A model generated the notes under the pieces. The model was not told the origin of the DNA and did not search any database. It saw nothing but the letters and a program-made list of their open reading frames with translations. Below are positions 1 to 7,600 of a stretch of 9,228 bases of DNA, in pieces. How positions within the stretch are numbered: position 1 is the stretch's first letter; every line of letters begins with the position of its first letter. A program made the translations under genes and the position numbers. Source of the DNA: Planctomycetota bacterium (lineage in GTDB: Bacteria; Planctomycetota; Planctomycetia; Pirellulales; Thermoguttaceae); assembly GCA_025356915.1 (NCBI GenBank), contig JANXQG010000489.1:1-9228 (forward strand). Reading direction: 5' to 3'.

Positions 1-1697
1 AGAACTTCAAGAAGGCGGCCTTCATCGTCTTCATCTATAGCTTGCTGCTCACGGCGGGCATTTCCTTCCTGGCCGTGATGCTGATTCCCGATGAAGTCCG
101 GATGAAACTCTACAAAGACAACCTCATCGGCGGATTGGCAATGTATATGGCGGGGCCGCTGCCAGCCCGCTTGCTGTTGAACGGCTTCGTGGTTCTTGTC
201 GGTTTTCTGATCCTGGCCGGTGCGGTAAACACCGCGATTATCGGATCCAACGGCGTGCTGAACCGCGTCGCCGAAGATGGCGTGATGCCCGACTGGTTCC
301 TCAAGCCGCATCGCCGCTTCGGAACGACGTACCGCATTCTGTTTTTGATCGTCGCTTTGCAGTTATTGACGATCGTCCTCACCCGCGGCAACATGTACGT
401 CTTGGGCGAGGCCTATGCCTTCGGCGTGGTGTGGAGTTTCGTCTTCAAGGCCCTGGCAATGATCGTGCTGCGATTCAAAGACCGCAGTCCCCGCGAGTAC
501 AAGGTGCCGTTGAACCTGCACGTCGGCGGCGTGGAGATTCCTTTCGGGCTGATTATGCTGTTCCTCGTGCTGTTCTTCACGGCCTTGCTGAACCTGATGA
601 CCAAGGAGGTGGCCACAATCGGCGGATCGGCCTTCACGGCGGTATTCCTGGCCGTCTTCATGATTTCGGAAAAGATTCACGAAAAGCGGCTGGGTGGAGG
701 ACATCACAAGCACGTCGAGCAATTCAACCAGAAGACGGCCGAAACGATCAATCCCCAGGCATTGAATCTCGATAAACCCTTCCGCAAGTTGGTAGCGATC
801 CGTTCCACCAACAATCTCTTCATGCTCGAAAAGACCCTGGCGGAAACCGACCCCGATACCACCGACGTGGCCGTGATGACGGCCCAGGTGACCCAGCGCG
901 GCGACACGTCCGGCGGAGGGCCGGAACTGGACGATTACGCCCGCAACTTGATGTCGGCGGTCGTCGATCGCGCGGAGAAGGCGGGCAAGCACGTGCAGCC
1001 GATGATCGTTCGGACCAACAATCCGTTATTTGCCGTGATCAACGCAGCCCGCGACTTGGGTGCCCAGGAATTGATCATGGGGGCATCGAATGTCTATTCG
1101 GCCGACGAACAGATTGAGCAGATCGCCTTTTACTGGTTCAACCTCCACGATGGAACGCCGCAACCGCTGACAATCCGCATCCTTGGCCCCAACCGCGACC
1201 TCTATTTCGATCTGGCCGGCGGTAACCGCATTCCTAAGCTCGGCGAACGCCGTGCCCGATCGGTGGCAGACCTTCGCGGGGCGGGCATCGGCATCAGTCA
1301 CGTGCTGCTGTTGCACGACAGGACTGCGGTCGGCAGCGACCTCTTTTCCGACGTCTTGACGATGCTCGACCCGTTGGTGTCGCTGACCGTCGTTCCCCTG
1401 CCTCAAACAGCGGTCGCATTGCCCGAGGGCGTTGTGGAGACCGATTGGCTCGAACAGGACTTGCTTCGTGCCAAGCAGTTGCGCCGCGACGTATCGTGCA
1501 ATGACCTACTGCCGGGCGAACTGGCCGTCCAAGTGGCTGCGCTAGCGAAGCAGCTTCATTGCGACCTGATCATGGTTGGTAAGCCGGAACTCTCCGACCT
1601 GCACGCGCCGCTGGACACCGAGGCGATCGCTCGCGAAGCAAGCTGTGCGGTATGTGTCGTCACGCCCCCGCACATTCCGCAGGAAGCGGGGGAGTGA
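1..1697 (+). CDS. APC-superfamily amino acid permease with C-terminal USP-like domains (5' end missing)
   Basis: Inner-membrane secondary transporter of the amino acid-polyamine-organocation superfamily, probably importing or exchanging amino acids; the substrate cannot be told. The frame is open at the left edge (first full codon at base 3), so the N-terminal half is outside the window and 564 residues are visible. Six hydrophobic segments can be seen, at about residues 4-27, 60-82, 110-127, 135-156, 177-198 and 205-222. The stretch GSNGVLNRVAEDGVMPDWF (about 81-99), followed by a histidine, an arginine-phenylalanine-glycine and a threonine, matches the conserved APC loop around 'DG-P-F---H-RFGTP'. 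After the last helix comes a His/Lys-rich linker, then two alpha/beta domains resembling universal stress proteins (about 258-380 and 431-555). Neither keeps a clear ATP-binding G-x2-G-x9-G-[ST] motif. Such APC-USP fusions are known, and the tail may sense or regulate. The gene ends 16 bp from the convergent DUF4058 gene. Family call sure; substrate and tail role inferred. Confidence 0.9.
   Translation, partial: NFKKAAFIVFIYSLLLTAGISFLAVMLIPDEVRMKLYKDNLIGGLAMYMAGPLPARLLLNGFVVLVGFLILAGAVNTAIIGSNGVLNRVAEDGVMPDWFLKPHRRFGTTYRILFLIVALQLLTIVLTRGNMYVLGEAYAFGVVWSFVFKALAMIVLRFKDRSPREYKVPLNLHVGGVEIPFGLIMLFLVLFFTALLNLMTKEVATIGGSAFTAVFLAVFMISEKIHEKRLGGGHHKHVEQFNQKTAETINPQALNLDKPFRKLVAIRSTNNLFMLEKTLAETDPDTTDVAVMTAQVTQRGDTSGGGPELDDYARNLMSAVVDRAEKAGKHVQPMIVRTNNPLFAVINAARDLGAQELIMGASNVYSADEQIEQIAFYWFNLHDGTPQPLTIRILGPNRDLYFDLAGGNRIPKLGERRARSVADLRGAGIGISHVLLLHDRTAVGSDLFSDVLTMLDPLVSLTVVPLPQTAVALPEGVVETDWLEQDLLRAKQLRRDVSCNDLLPGELAVQVAALAKQLHCDLIMVGKPELSDLHAPLDTEAIAREASCAVCVVTPPHIPQEAGE
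1665..1692. repeat. Inverted repeat at the 3' end of the permease gene
   Basis: The arms CCCCCGC (1665-1671) and GCGGGGG (1686-1692) are perfect complements. Inside them TTCC (1675-1678) pairs with GGAA (1682-1685) around GCA, leaving a three-base ACA bulge. The hairpin covers the last codons before the TGA at 1695. No T-run follows on either strand, so it is not a canonical Rho-independent terminator. It could still stabilise the mRNA 3' end or slow polymerases between the two convergent genes. It may equally be a chance product of GC-rich coding sequence. Confidence 0.35.
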
Positions 1698-1713
1698 GAG
1701 GGAATGAGGTAAA

Positions 1714-2454
1714 TCAGGCAATACGCAGGTCACGGCAGGTCTGCTCGTAGCTTACTTCTAGGTCCAGCGGTATCGCTAAGTCCTCTGTCAACCAGAGCGG
1801 GAGACAAGGTAACTGCAGTCCCGGCTTCACCTCAAGATACCAGGTCTCCAGCCATCGGCTTCTCTCTCGCTCCCGCCAGCGGCAGGCAACTGCGTAGGTC
1901 GCAAGAGGCTGCGTACCCAACAAACGATCTGACCGGCCAATCAAAGCCAGCAGATCGGCGTACAGATTGACGTTGCGCGAGGTCACCACGTCCACCAACA
2001 CGAGTGACACACCCTGCCGCAACAGCATGGCGCACTTGGAGGTGAACTGGCTGCGATGTTCCGGGCGGTCTTTGTTGGACGGGCTGATGAGTTCGATGGC
2101 GGCCACCAAGCTTCGGCCACGGCGAGTATCGTACACGCGGACTTCATACTCATCGAAATCCGACAACTCGGTTTCCACCGCCAGGGTGGGTTCCGCCGGT
2201 GCCCAAACGGCAGTGGCAATACCACCCTCATCCGGCGGCGAGTAAAATGTCCCCACCGCAGTTTGGGAGGGTGACTCGAATGTCGCGACGTCGATCTCCA
2301 CCTCCGGTCCGAGATGGACATGCGGACCGGCCGCGTACTCGGGCGGAAGCGTCTTCGCCAGGTGCTGGACAATGACCATCGGCCAGCCGCCGTGGACTTC
2401 TTCCCACGATCGGACCTCGCTGAAAGGCGGACGAAAATGATCGCGAAGAGGCAT
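1714..2454 (-). CDS. DUF4058 family protein
   Basis: A 246-residue soluble protein of the DUF4058 family, common in planctomycetes and cyanobacteria and of unknown function. It opens with MPLRDHFRPPFSEVRSWEEV, then WPMVIVQHLAKTLPPEY and a short 'GPEVEIDVATFE' stretch (about 49-60), all typical of the family. The central part (about 105-157), with RVYDTRRGRSLVAAIELISP and then SNK, R, F, K and LVLVDVV, resembles the 'EVLSPS...K...Y...LVDP' core of Uma2-type PD-(D/E)XK proteins. This suggests, without proof, a nuclease-like fold with E121 and K128 as candidate active-site residues. No signal peptide or membrane segment is seen. The ATG at 2454 is chosen because an AGGAGG lies 8 nt upstream. Length is near the family norm, so it appears intact. 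It is read in the same direction as the ABC cluster but after a 193-bp gap, so it is probably a separate unit. It ends convergently with the permease gene. Confidence 0.88.
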   Translation of the reverse strand: MPLRDHFRPPFSEVRSWEEVHGGWPMVIVQHLAKTLPPEYAAGPHVHLGPEVEIDVATFESPSQTAVGTFYSPPDEGGIATAVWAPAEPTLAVETELSDFDEYEVRVYDTRRGRSLVAAIELISPSNKDRPEHRSQFTSKCAMLLRQGVSLVLVDVVTSRNVNLYADLLALIGRSDRLLGTQPLATYAVACRWRERERSRWLETWYLEVKPGLQLPCLPLWLTEDLAIPLDLEVSYEQTCRDLRIA

Positions 2455-2462
2455 GCAATGTT

Positions 2463-2468
2463 CCTCCT
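2463..2468 (-). promoter_or_regulatory. Strong ribosome binding site of the DUF4058 gene
   Basis: The minus strand reads AAGGAGGAA here, with the AGGAGG core at 2468-2463 and 8 nt to the ATG at 2454. It is the best Shine-Dalgarno match in the window and fixes the start of the DUF4058 gene. Confidence 0.8.
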
Positions 2469-2504
2469 TAGATTCTACAGTGGATGAACTACCTGGGCAG
2501 CATG

Positions 2505-2523
2505 GGGGAACAATTTGTTCCCC
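2505..2523. repeat. 19-bp perfect palindrome GGGGAACAATTTGTTCCCC upstream of the DUF4058 gene
   Basis: Two 9-bp arms, GGGGAACAA and TTGTTCCCC, flank a single T at 2514. The palindrome lies 51-69 bp upstream of the DUF4058 start and about 125 bp past the end of the DUF4340 gene. It could be an operator bound by a dimeric repressor, a copy of a dispersed REP-like element, or part of the 3' end signal of the ABC cluster. There is no T-run beside it, which argues against an intrinsic terminator. The rest of 2471-2647 holds nothing else that can be named apart from a nine-residue mini-ORF at 2564-2593. Confidence 0.6.
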
Positions 2524-2647
2524 ACGGCATGGCCTGGGGAATCGCCAAGCGGTTACGGTGGAATCAATGACGGACCTTCGCGCCGGTCATCATGATCTCG
2601 TTCCTCCGGGCAAATAGAGATTCTGACGGCTCACGCCACCTTGGCTT

Positions 2648-3904
2648 TCACTTCTTCTCGGGCGAGGGCAGATCCTTCTGCAACTGCTCCAGCGTGGCGG
2701 CGGGACTGGCGGGGAGCGAATCGGGACTACCGTGATCATGGTCGTTGCCGGTGCCTGCGCCACCCTTGGGAGGCTCTTTCTTCTTGACGATATCCTTACG
2801 ATCGAGGTGGATTTTGGCGTAGGTCTGGCCGGGAATCACGTAGTACCACTGAGCAAAGCGGTCGCTAAGCTCCTTGGCGTGCTTCTTGCCGGCCACAACT
2901 TTGGCGTCGTATTCCTCCTGCCGCCGCTTGTTCTCCTTTTCGATCTCTGCCCGCTGCGCGGCAAGCATTTCGGACGTATTCGCCTCCTTGGCTACTTCGT
3001 CCTTCTTTACGTCATCCTTCTTCGGCTCGTCCTTCTTCACTTCGTCCTTCTTTGGCTCATCCTTCTTGGCCGGCTCGTCTTTCTTCAGTTCATTTTTCTT
3101 GGCATCCCCCTTCTTGTCGCCATCGACCGGCTTGACATCCTTGCCGTCTACTTTCGTGTCGGGGGCTTTCTTCTCCGGAGTCTTTTCGGCTGCTTTTTCG
3201 GCCGGTTTTTCCTCGGGCATCTTTTCCAAGACGGGCTTGGGAATGGCGTCCTTGTTGAAGTCGGCCGCCACGAATAGGTAGCGGTCCATGCCGAATGAAG
3301 AATCGTCCTTTGCCTTGTCTACCTTTTCGGACTTCGCGTCACCTTTCTTCTTCGCCTTCACGGCGGCGGAAGATTCGCCGGTCGTCACGCCAAAGCGGAG
3401 AATGTAGCGGGCACCGTCGGCCAATTGCAGGGTGATGTCGCCGGAATTCGAGAGGATCTCCGCCGGACCATCCGGGTCTTTACGATTGGGGACTACAAAG
3501 AACCCCCTTTCGATCAATGTCTCCATGGTCGCGTCATCGAGTTTGCGAACACGCAAGTCGGCAGGCACCGCGCCGGGCTTTCGCTCGACATCGACAATCT
3601 TGAGGTCTTCCAGTGCCGACTTCAATGCGTCGAGATTCGTGACGTTCAATTCCTCGTCGGCCGCCATCGGCCGGGGGATCATGATTTTCTTCGCTGGATC
3701 AAAAGCCAGATCCTGAACGAGTTTCCAGGGCTGATCCCCAGCAGGCGTGTCCAATACGAACTCGCCTTTTTGCGAAGATGCCAGCACGAGTTGGCCGCTG
3801 TTGTTCGCCATGGGCGTAAGACTGTAATCCTTGATTTCAACCTTCTTCAGGTCCATCGTGTTGAGTTTCAGCAGATTCGGCTCGATCCAATCCTCGAAAC
3901 GCAC
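2648..3904 (-). CDS. DUF4340 protein, C-terminal part downstream of an in-frame stop
   Basis: The 418-codon continuation of the DUF4340 gene that starts at 4522. It is in the same frame as the upstream part and separated from it only by the TAG at 3911-3913 and two sense codons. The first possible start is a GTG at 3904 with no Shine-Dalgarno upstream, so independent translation is doubtful. The segment opens with RFEDWIEPNLLKLNTMDLKK, typical of the middle of DUF4340 proteins, and stays protein-like to about residue 215. Next comes a Lys/Glu/Asp/Pro-rich low-complexity stretch (about 225-307) with KKDE[P/V] repeats, then a charged helix (about 310-350). A conserved-looking C-terminal segment with FAQWYYVIPGQTYAKIHLDR (350-369) and a Gly/His/Pro tail follow. 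The ordered end after the low-complexity part suggests the whole length was under selection until recently. Without the upstream part it lacks the membrane anchor. If the stop is real and not read through, this is a pseudogene remnant. Confidence 0.75.
   Translation of the reverse strand: MRFEDWIEPNLLKLNTMDLKKVEIKDYSLTPMANNSGQLVLASSQKGEFVLDTPAGDQPWKLVQDLAFDPAKKIMIPRPMAADEELNVTNLDALKSALEDLKIVDVERKPGAVPADLRVRKLDDATMETLIERGFFVVPNRKDPDGPAEILSNSGDITLQLADGARYILRFGVTTGESSAAVKAKKKGDAKSEKVDKAKDDSSFGMDRYLFVAADFNKDAIPKPVLEKMPEEKPAEKAAEKTPEKKAPDTKVDGKDVKPVDGDKKGDAKKNELKKDEPAKKDEPKKDEVKKDEPKKDDVKKDEVAKEANTSEMLAAQRAEIEKENKRRQEEYDAKVVAGKKHAKELSDRFAQWYYVIPGQTYAKIHLDRKDIVKKKEPPKGGAGTGNDHDHGSPDSLPASPAATLEQLQKDLPSPEKK
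2993..3085 (-). repeat. 15-bp tandem repeat encoding KKDE[P/V]
   Basis: Six consecutive pentapeptides, KKDEP, KKDEP, KKDEV, KKDEP, KKDDV and KKDEV, are encoded in tandem with a single alanine codon between the first and second. Copies differ by synonymous and single-residue changes. On the plus strand the repeat appears as recurring 'tcCTTCTT' blocks. It is part of the disordered, highly charged linker of the DUF4340 protein. Slippage or unequal exchange could change its copy number. Confidence 0.85.
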
Positions 3905-3910
3905 CGAGAG

Positions 3911-3913
3911 CTA
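3911..3913 (-). other. In-frame amber (TAG) codon interrupting the DUF4340 gene
   Basis: The minus strand reads GAC-ACC-GGC-TAG-CTC-TCG-GTG-CGT-TTC, that is D-T-G-stop-L-S-V-R-F. The frame before and after is the same and protein-like on both sides, so one base substitution is enough to explain the break. AAG, CAG and GAG are each one change away from TAG; lysine is the best guess in this context. Confidence 0.85.
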
Positions 3914-4522
3914 GCCGGTGTCCAGTTTGACGATATAGACCGGTTCCTTATCGGCGATCCGAATGTAGCACTGATCGGTCTGGTCGGATACCTGCTTGCC
4001 GATGATCGCGGAGGCGAGTTGACGCCCGTCGGCTTGCTTCATCGTCACGCGCGTGCCGACCCCGTCGTCACTGGACTTGACGTTCTTCGGATCGGGATCG
4101 ACGACGCCAAAGCGATTATAGGCCTTGCGCAGGGCCGTCTCATCAGCCGTCGAATCTCCCTTCAAGGATCCAGCCTGAAAACCGGGGGCTAGGCCGATAA
4201 TCTTCAGATCGATCAACGAATTGGCCGCCGCAGCCAGATGATCCTTGGAGTCGGCTGGGTATTTGCTGTGCGAAGGAATCACCCACAGACCATTGATCTT
4301 GGAGACTTCCAGGGCAACCGAATTACCTTTGGCCTGGTCAAATTGAAGGATCTGTAGACTGTCGACGGCACCCGGTTCCTTGAACTCGGGAAACAGATTC
4401 TTACCCAGCACGGCCGCCTCGCCCTTAATGGGCGCGACAGGACGGGTAAACCAAGCCACCGCGACAATCAACGCGGCTACGGCTAGAAGCCAAAGGGTTT
4501 TTGAATTTTCGTTGCAGTTCAT
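3911..4522 (-). CDS. DUF4340 protein, N-terminal part ending at an in-frame stop
   Basis: The first 203 residues of a DUF4340 protein, the usual partner of GldG-type ABC systems. Residues 9-27 (LLAVAALIVAVAW core) form one membrane anchor, after which the chain would lie outside the cytoplasmic membrane. From about residue 52 the sequence reads like a DUF4340 repeat: 'LQILQFDQAKGNSVALEVSK', then GLWVIPSHSKYPADSKDHL, and later 'GTRVTMKQADGRQLASAIIG', IRIADKEPVYIVKLDTG and the stop. The ATG at 4522 is preferred: GGAGAG sits 6 nt before it and the anchor follows at once. The upstream ATG at 4543 would add seven residues but abuts an inverted repeat. With the downstream part the product would be 624 residues; alone, it lacks about two thirds of the protein. 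It lies 84 bp after the GldFG stop, so co-transcription is likely. Family call sure; functionality in doubt. Confidence 0.8.
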   Translation of the reverse strand: MNCNENSKTLWLLAVAALIVAVAWFTRPVAPIKGEAAVLGKNLFPEFKEPGAVDSLQILQFDQAKGNSVALEVSKINGLWVIPSHSKYPADSKDHLAAAANSLIDLKIIGLAPGFQAGSLKGDSTADETALRKAYNRFGVVDPDPKNVKSSDDGVGTRVTMKQADGRQLASAIIGKQVSDQTDQCYIRIADKEPVYIVKLDTG

Positions 4523-4528
4523 GTTTAT

Positions 4529-4534
4529 CTCTCC
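4529..4534 (-). promoter_or_regulatory. Ribosome binding site deciding the DUF4340 start
   Basis: GGAGAG on the minus strand, with six bases (ATAAAC) before the ATG at 4522. It lies inside the coding sequence if the ATG at 4543 is used, which supports 4522 as the true start. Confidence 0.6.
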
Positions 4535-4545
4535 ATAACTCATCT

Positions 4546-4571
4546 CCCCTCCCCCGTTTTCGGGAGAGGGG
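4546..4571. repeat. GC-rich hairpin between GldFG and DUF4340 genes (REP-like)
   Basis: The arms CCCCTCCCCCG (4546-4556) and CGGGAGAGGGG (4561-4571) pair over 11 positions with one C/A mismatch around a TTTT loop. A G-rich tail (GCAGGGGGTGAGGG) continues to 4584. The element sits in the gap between two genes probably read as one unit. No U-run follows on the minus strand, so it is unlikely to be a full terminator. The pattern resembles dispersed intergenic palindromes seen in many environmental bacterial genomes. It could slow polymerase or protect mRNA ends, lowering DUF4340 expression relative to GldFG. Confidence 0.6.
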
Positions 4572-4606
4572 CAGGGGGTGAGGGCTGAGTGGTTTTGCGA
4601 GGCTCC

Positions 4607-7600
4607 TTAGCGCAAGCGTTTGCTGGAAACGCCTTCGCGCTCCTTGGATCGGCGATTAAAGAAGACGAAAGCCGCGACCAACAACGGGGGAATCGGGGGA
4701 ATAATCACCGCCCAGAGCTTATAGGTGCCCTGCATACCAAGAATCGTGGCCTCTTGGGCATCGTCGATCTTGCGGATCTCTTCGTTGTACTTTTGATGGT
4801 TTTCCTTCTTTTGCTCGTCCAGCTTGCGGTTGAGATTGCGCGATTCATTGCTAATCTTCTGGAGGATGGCGGTCGCATCGAGCTTCTGCTTCTTAGCTTC
4901 CACGCCAATCGTCTTCAGTGTGGCCTGAACCTCCTGAATCGCATTTTTGATATTCTCGTCGTGCTCCGTGCTCTTCTCCTTGCGGGCCTGAGCACTCTGC
5001 TTACGGGCCGCAAGGGTGTGCTCGTCAAACCGTTCCAGCGTGCGGTGCTGCGGTCTGCGCTTGCGGAGTTCCAGAAAACGCTCATCGCCGGCCAGCGAGT
5101 CCAATGCATTAAGGACGAAGGTGACGTTATCAAAATCAAAGTTGATGTCCTGGTCGGGGATACTCCCCTGTTCGCGCCAGCGGAAGAATATGTCGCTGAC
5201 CATCTCGACGTCGGCAACCAGCACGACGTTCATGGGAGCCGAAGCTCCCTTGGCTCCGCGCGGCGTACCTTGGATGTGGGCGGCCAAAACATATTGTTGA
5301 TTGTCGCTGGGCTGATAGAACAAAGAGCGGAAGGGGCTGAGTACCTCGCTACGCCCTTCGGGGTCTTCAAAGGGTTGCGAGATCCGGCCCACGGGAATCG
5401 TGCCGGCGGCCTCGCTTCCGGTTTGTACCAGGGGCACAAAGGTGCGGTCCTTGATCTGCAAAGCCATCACTCCCTCGGCGTATTTGATTGCGTCGGCAAC
5501 CGTTGCGGCCTGGGATAACGCTTCGTTGAGCTTTGCCTCCGCCTGCTGGCGAGCCGGCCCTTCCTTGGCCAATCGGGCGGACTCCTCTTCGGAGCCCTCC
5601 TCCCGGGAGGCGCGGATGGGAAAACGGTTCTGTAGATCGCGGCGCAGCTCGCTCACGGCATAAGCGCCGGGGACGACAGCTTGGCCTTTGCGCAACGAAT
5701 TCAATGGCCTGTCGTCGTTGATCTGATCGGGCTGGATGGTCTTTTCGCCATCGCCGCCGCTGGAGACCCGGCTGTACTCTTCCTGAACCTTCGCTCCGCG
5801 GGTGGCCAAATCGGCAAGCTTTTTGTCATCCCCCTGCGCCTCGGCATTGTCGAATTCGCCGGCGAGTTTTCTCAACTCCTGTTCGAGTTGCTTAGCGTAC
5901 TGACGATTGTGCCACTTGGCAATCAACCGTTTGACCACCTCGGGAGTATTCTCGATGAAGCCGGGGCCTGGAAAAAAGAGGTTCTGCAATTTAGAACTGA
6001 TCGGATCGCTCTCGCAGAACGGATCCTTGGCCCCGTAACCGTGGTCGATAAAAACCAATTCGGGGGGGAGGTCGCCATACTTAGGGAACGGGTTGTATCG
6101 CTGCCAAACGACTTTCTCTGTCCCGCGCGAGGGCTGCCGACCGGCCATGGGATTGAATTCATCGCCGTCGCCGCCGTTGCTGAAATCGATCCCCAGCAAT
6201 CGCCAAAGAGCACGAATGTCGCCCTTTTCCTGGTTTTCGCGGCCAAAGCCCATCATCGGGTTCTGCTGCGGCACCCGGGGCTGGTAGGTGCCGGGTATTC
6301 CTTGCATCATGAGGAAGAAGGGGTCTTCAAAAATCACGGTCGGCTGGCCCGCACGAACGGCGGCGACAAAACTGTCCGTCTCCTTCGGTCCCATGGCGGA
6401 AGGCTGGATCGCCAGCAAGACGTCGTAACGCTTCTCCGTTTCACCCGGTTTGCGCGGCGAGCCAAGATCGGCCGGACTGACCTGCACGACCTCGTATTGT
6501 TTCTGTAGTTCCTGAATGAGCTGCCACGAGGGCGACATTCCCATCTGGCTGAAGTTGCCGAAGACGTGAGCGTCGGTCTCCAGCACGCCAATCCGCTTCC
6601 GCTTCTGTCGCGTGACCGTGCAGAGCGATCGGACCAACTCGTATTCGGCGGGCAGGCCGCGCTCGACAAAGGGCAGAATCACCTTTTCCAATCCGCAGGT
6701 AAAGGCCACGCCTAGAAAGATATGGTCTCGCTTGAAGGTGCCGCCGTGATTGTCCATCACTTCCTTGGGAACGATCTTGAAGCGGGTCTTGGCCACTTCG
6801 GCCAACGGGTCGGCGCGCGTCATCTCATTGATTTCCAATTCCACCATGTCGCCGCCCATGACCTTTAATTCTCGCAAAACCGTCAATAGGTTGATGCGAG
6901 TCTGGACGTACAATTCCGGCACCTCGGCACTGATGAAGGCGTCGATCCGCACCGGCCCTTGCACCTTGAGCTTGTCGAAGGTTTCTCTCAGCGAGGCGAG
7001 TTTTTTGGCCTCTTCGGAAAGTGGGACCACCGGCGAGTCAGCCGCTTTGATCTCCGGCTTCTTCTCGTCAGCTTTCTTCTCTTCGGACTTCACTACCGCC
7101 TTGGCGTCATCGGCTTTTGCTTCGACCGGCTTACCGTCAGAGCCTTTCGCGTCGCTCGATGTTTTGGCAGCCGCTTGCGGCTTCGCATCGGCAGCTTTCT
7201 TCTCGCTATCTTTTTGTTTCTTTACGACCTCTTCCAGTTTGGCAATCTGTGGTTGGAGTTTGCCGGCCTCGACATAGTCGGCATTGAGTTCCTTGACCAG
7301 TTTTGTCGTATAGGGCGATAAGGAACTAAGTTGCTCGCTGGTTACATCAAATCGCGGATTGTGGTTCTGAACGAAGAACACCGTGGCCACGGCGATTGCC
7401 GCGAGGGCCAGGATGCGGACGAGAAAGTGGCCGCTTTGTACCGTGGAGTCGTCACCGCGTGCCCAATTCCGCCGGCCGATCAGCACCATGCACAAGTAAA
7501 GCATGATCGCGGCGATCGACAGGAAGTAGACGATTCCGGAAAGACCGAGAATTCCCCGGCCAAACTCCTGGCACTGGCCGCCCAGACTCCACTGCCGTAC

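Noticed and set aside
363..992. Open frame of 209 codons on the minus strand inside the permease gene
   Set aside because: Opposite strand of a clear APC permease; composition typical of an antisense shadow.
2472..2477. TAGAAT on the minus strand as a -10 box for the DUF4058 gene
   Set aside because: Transcription would start inside the ribosome binding site and no fair -35 box lies about 17 bp upstream.
2993..3085. Regularly spaced repeats as a possible CRISPR array
   Set aside because: The 15-bp units are contiguous, in frame and encode KKDE[P/V]; there are no spacers.
3425..4192. Open frame of 255 codons on the plus strand across the DUF4340 nonsense codon
   Set aside because: It is antisense to family-like DUF4340 sequence on both sides of the stop and matches nothing known. 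It does not explain the interruption.
4589..5518. Open frame of 309 codons on the plus strand inside the GldFG gene
   Set aside because: It lies wholly opposite the well-supported GldFG coding sequence and its translation resembles no family; it is a by-product of codon bias on the other strand.
5681..6508. Open frame of 275 codons on the plus strand inside the GldFG gene
   Set aside because: Antisense to conserved GldG sequence, with no ribosome binding site or recognisable domain.
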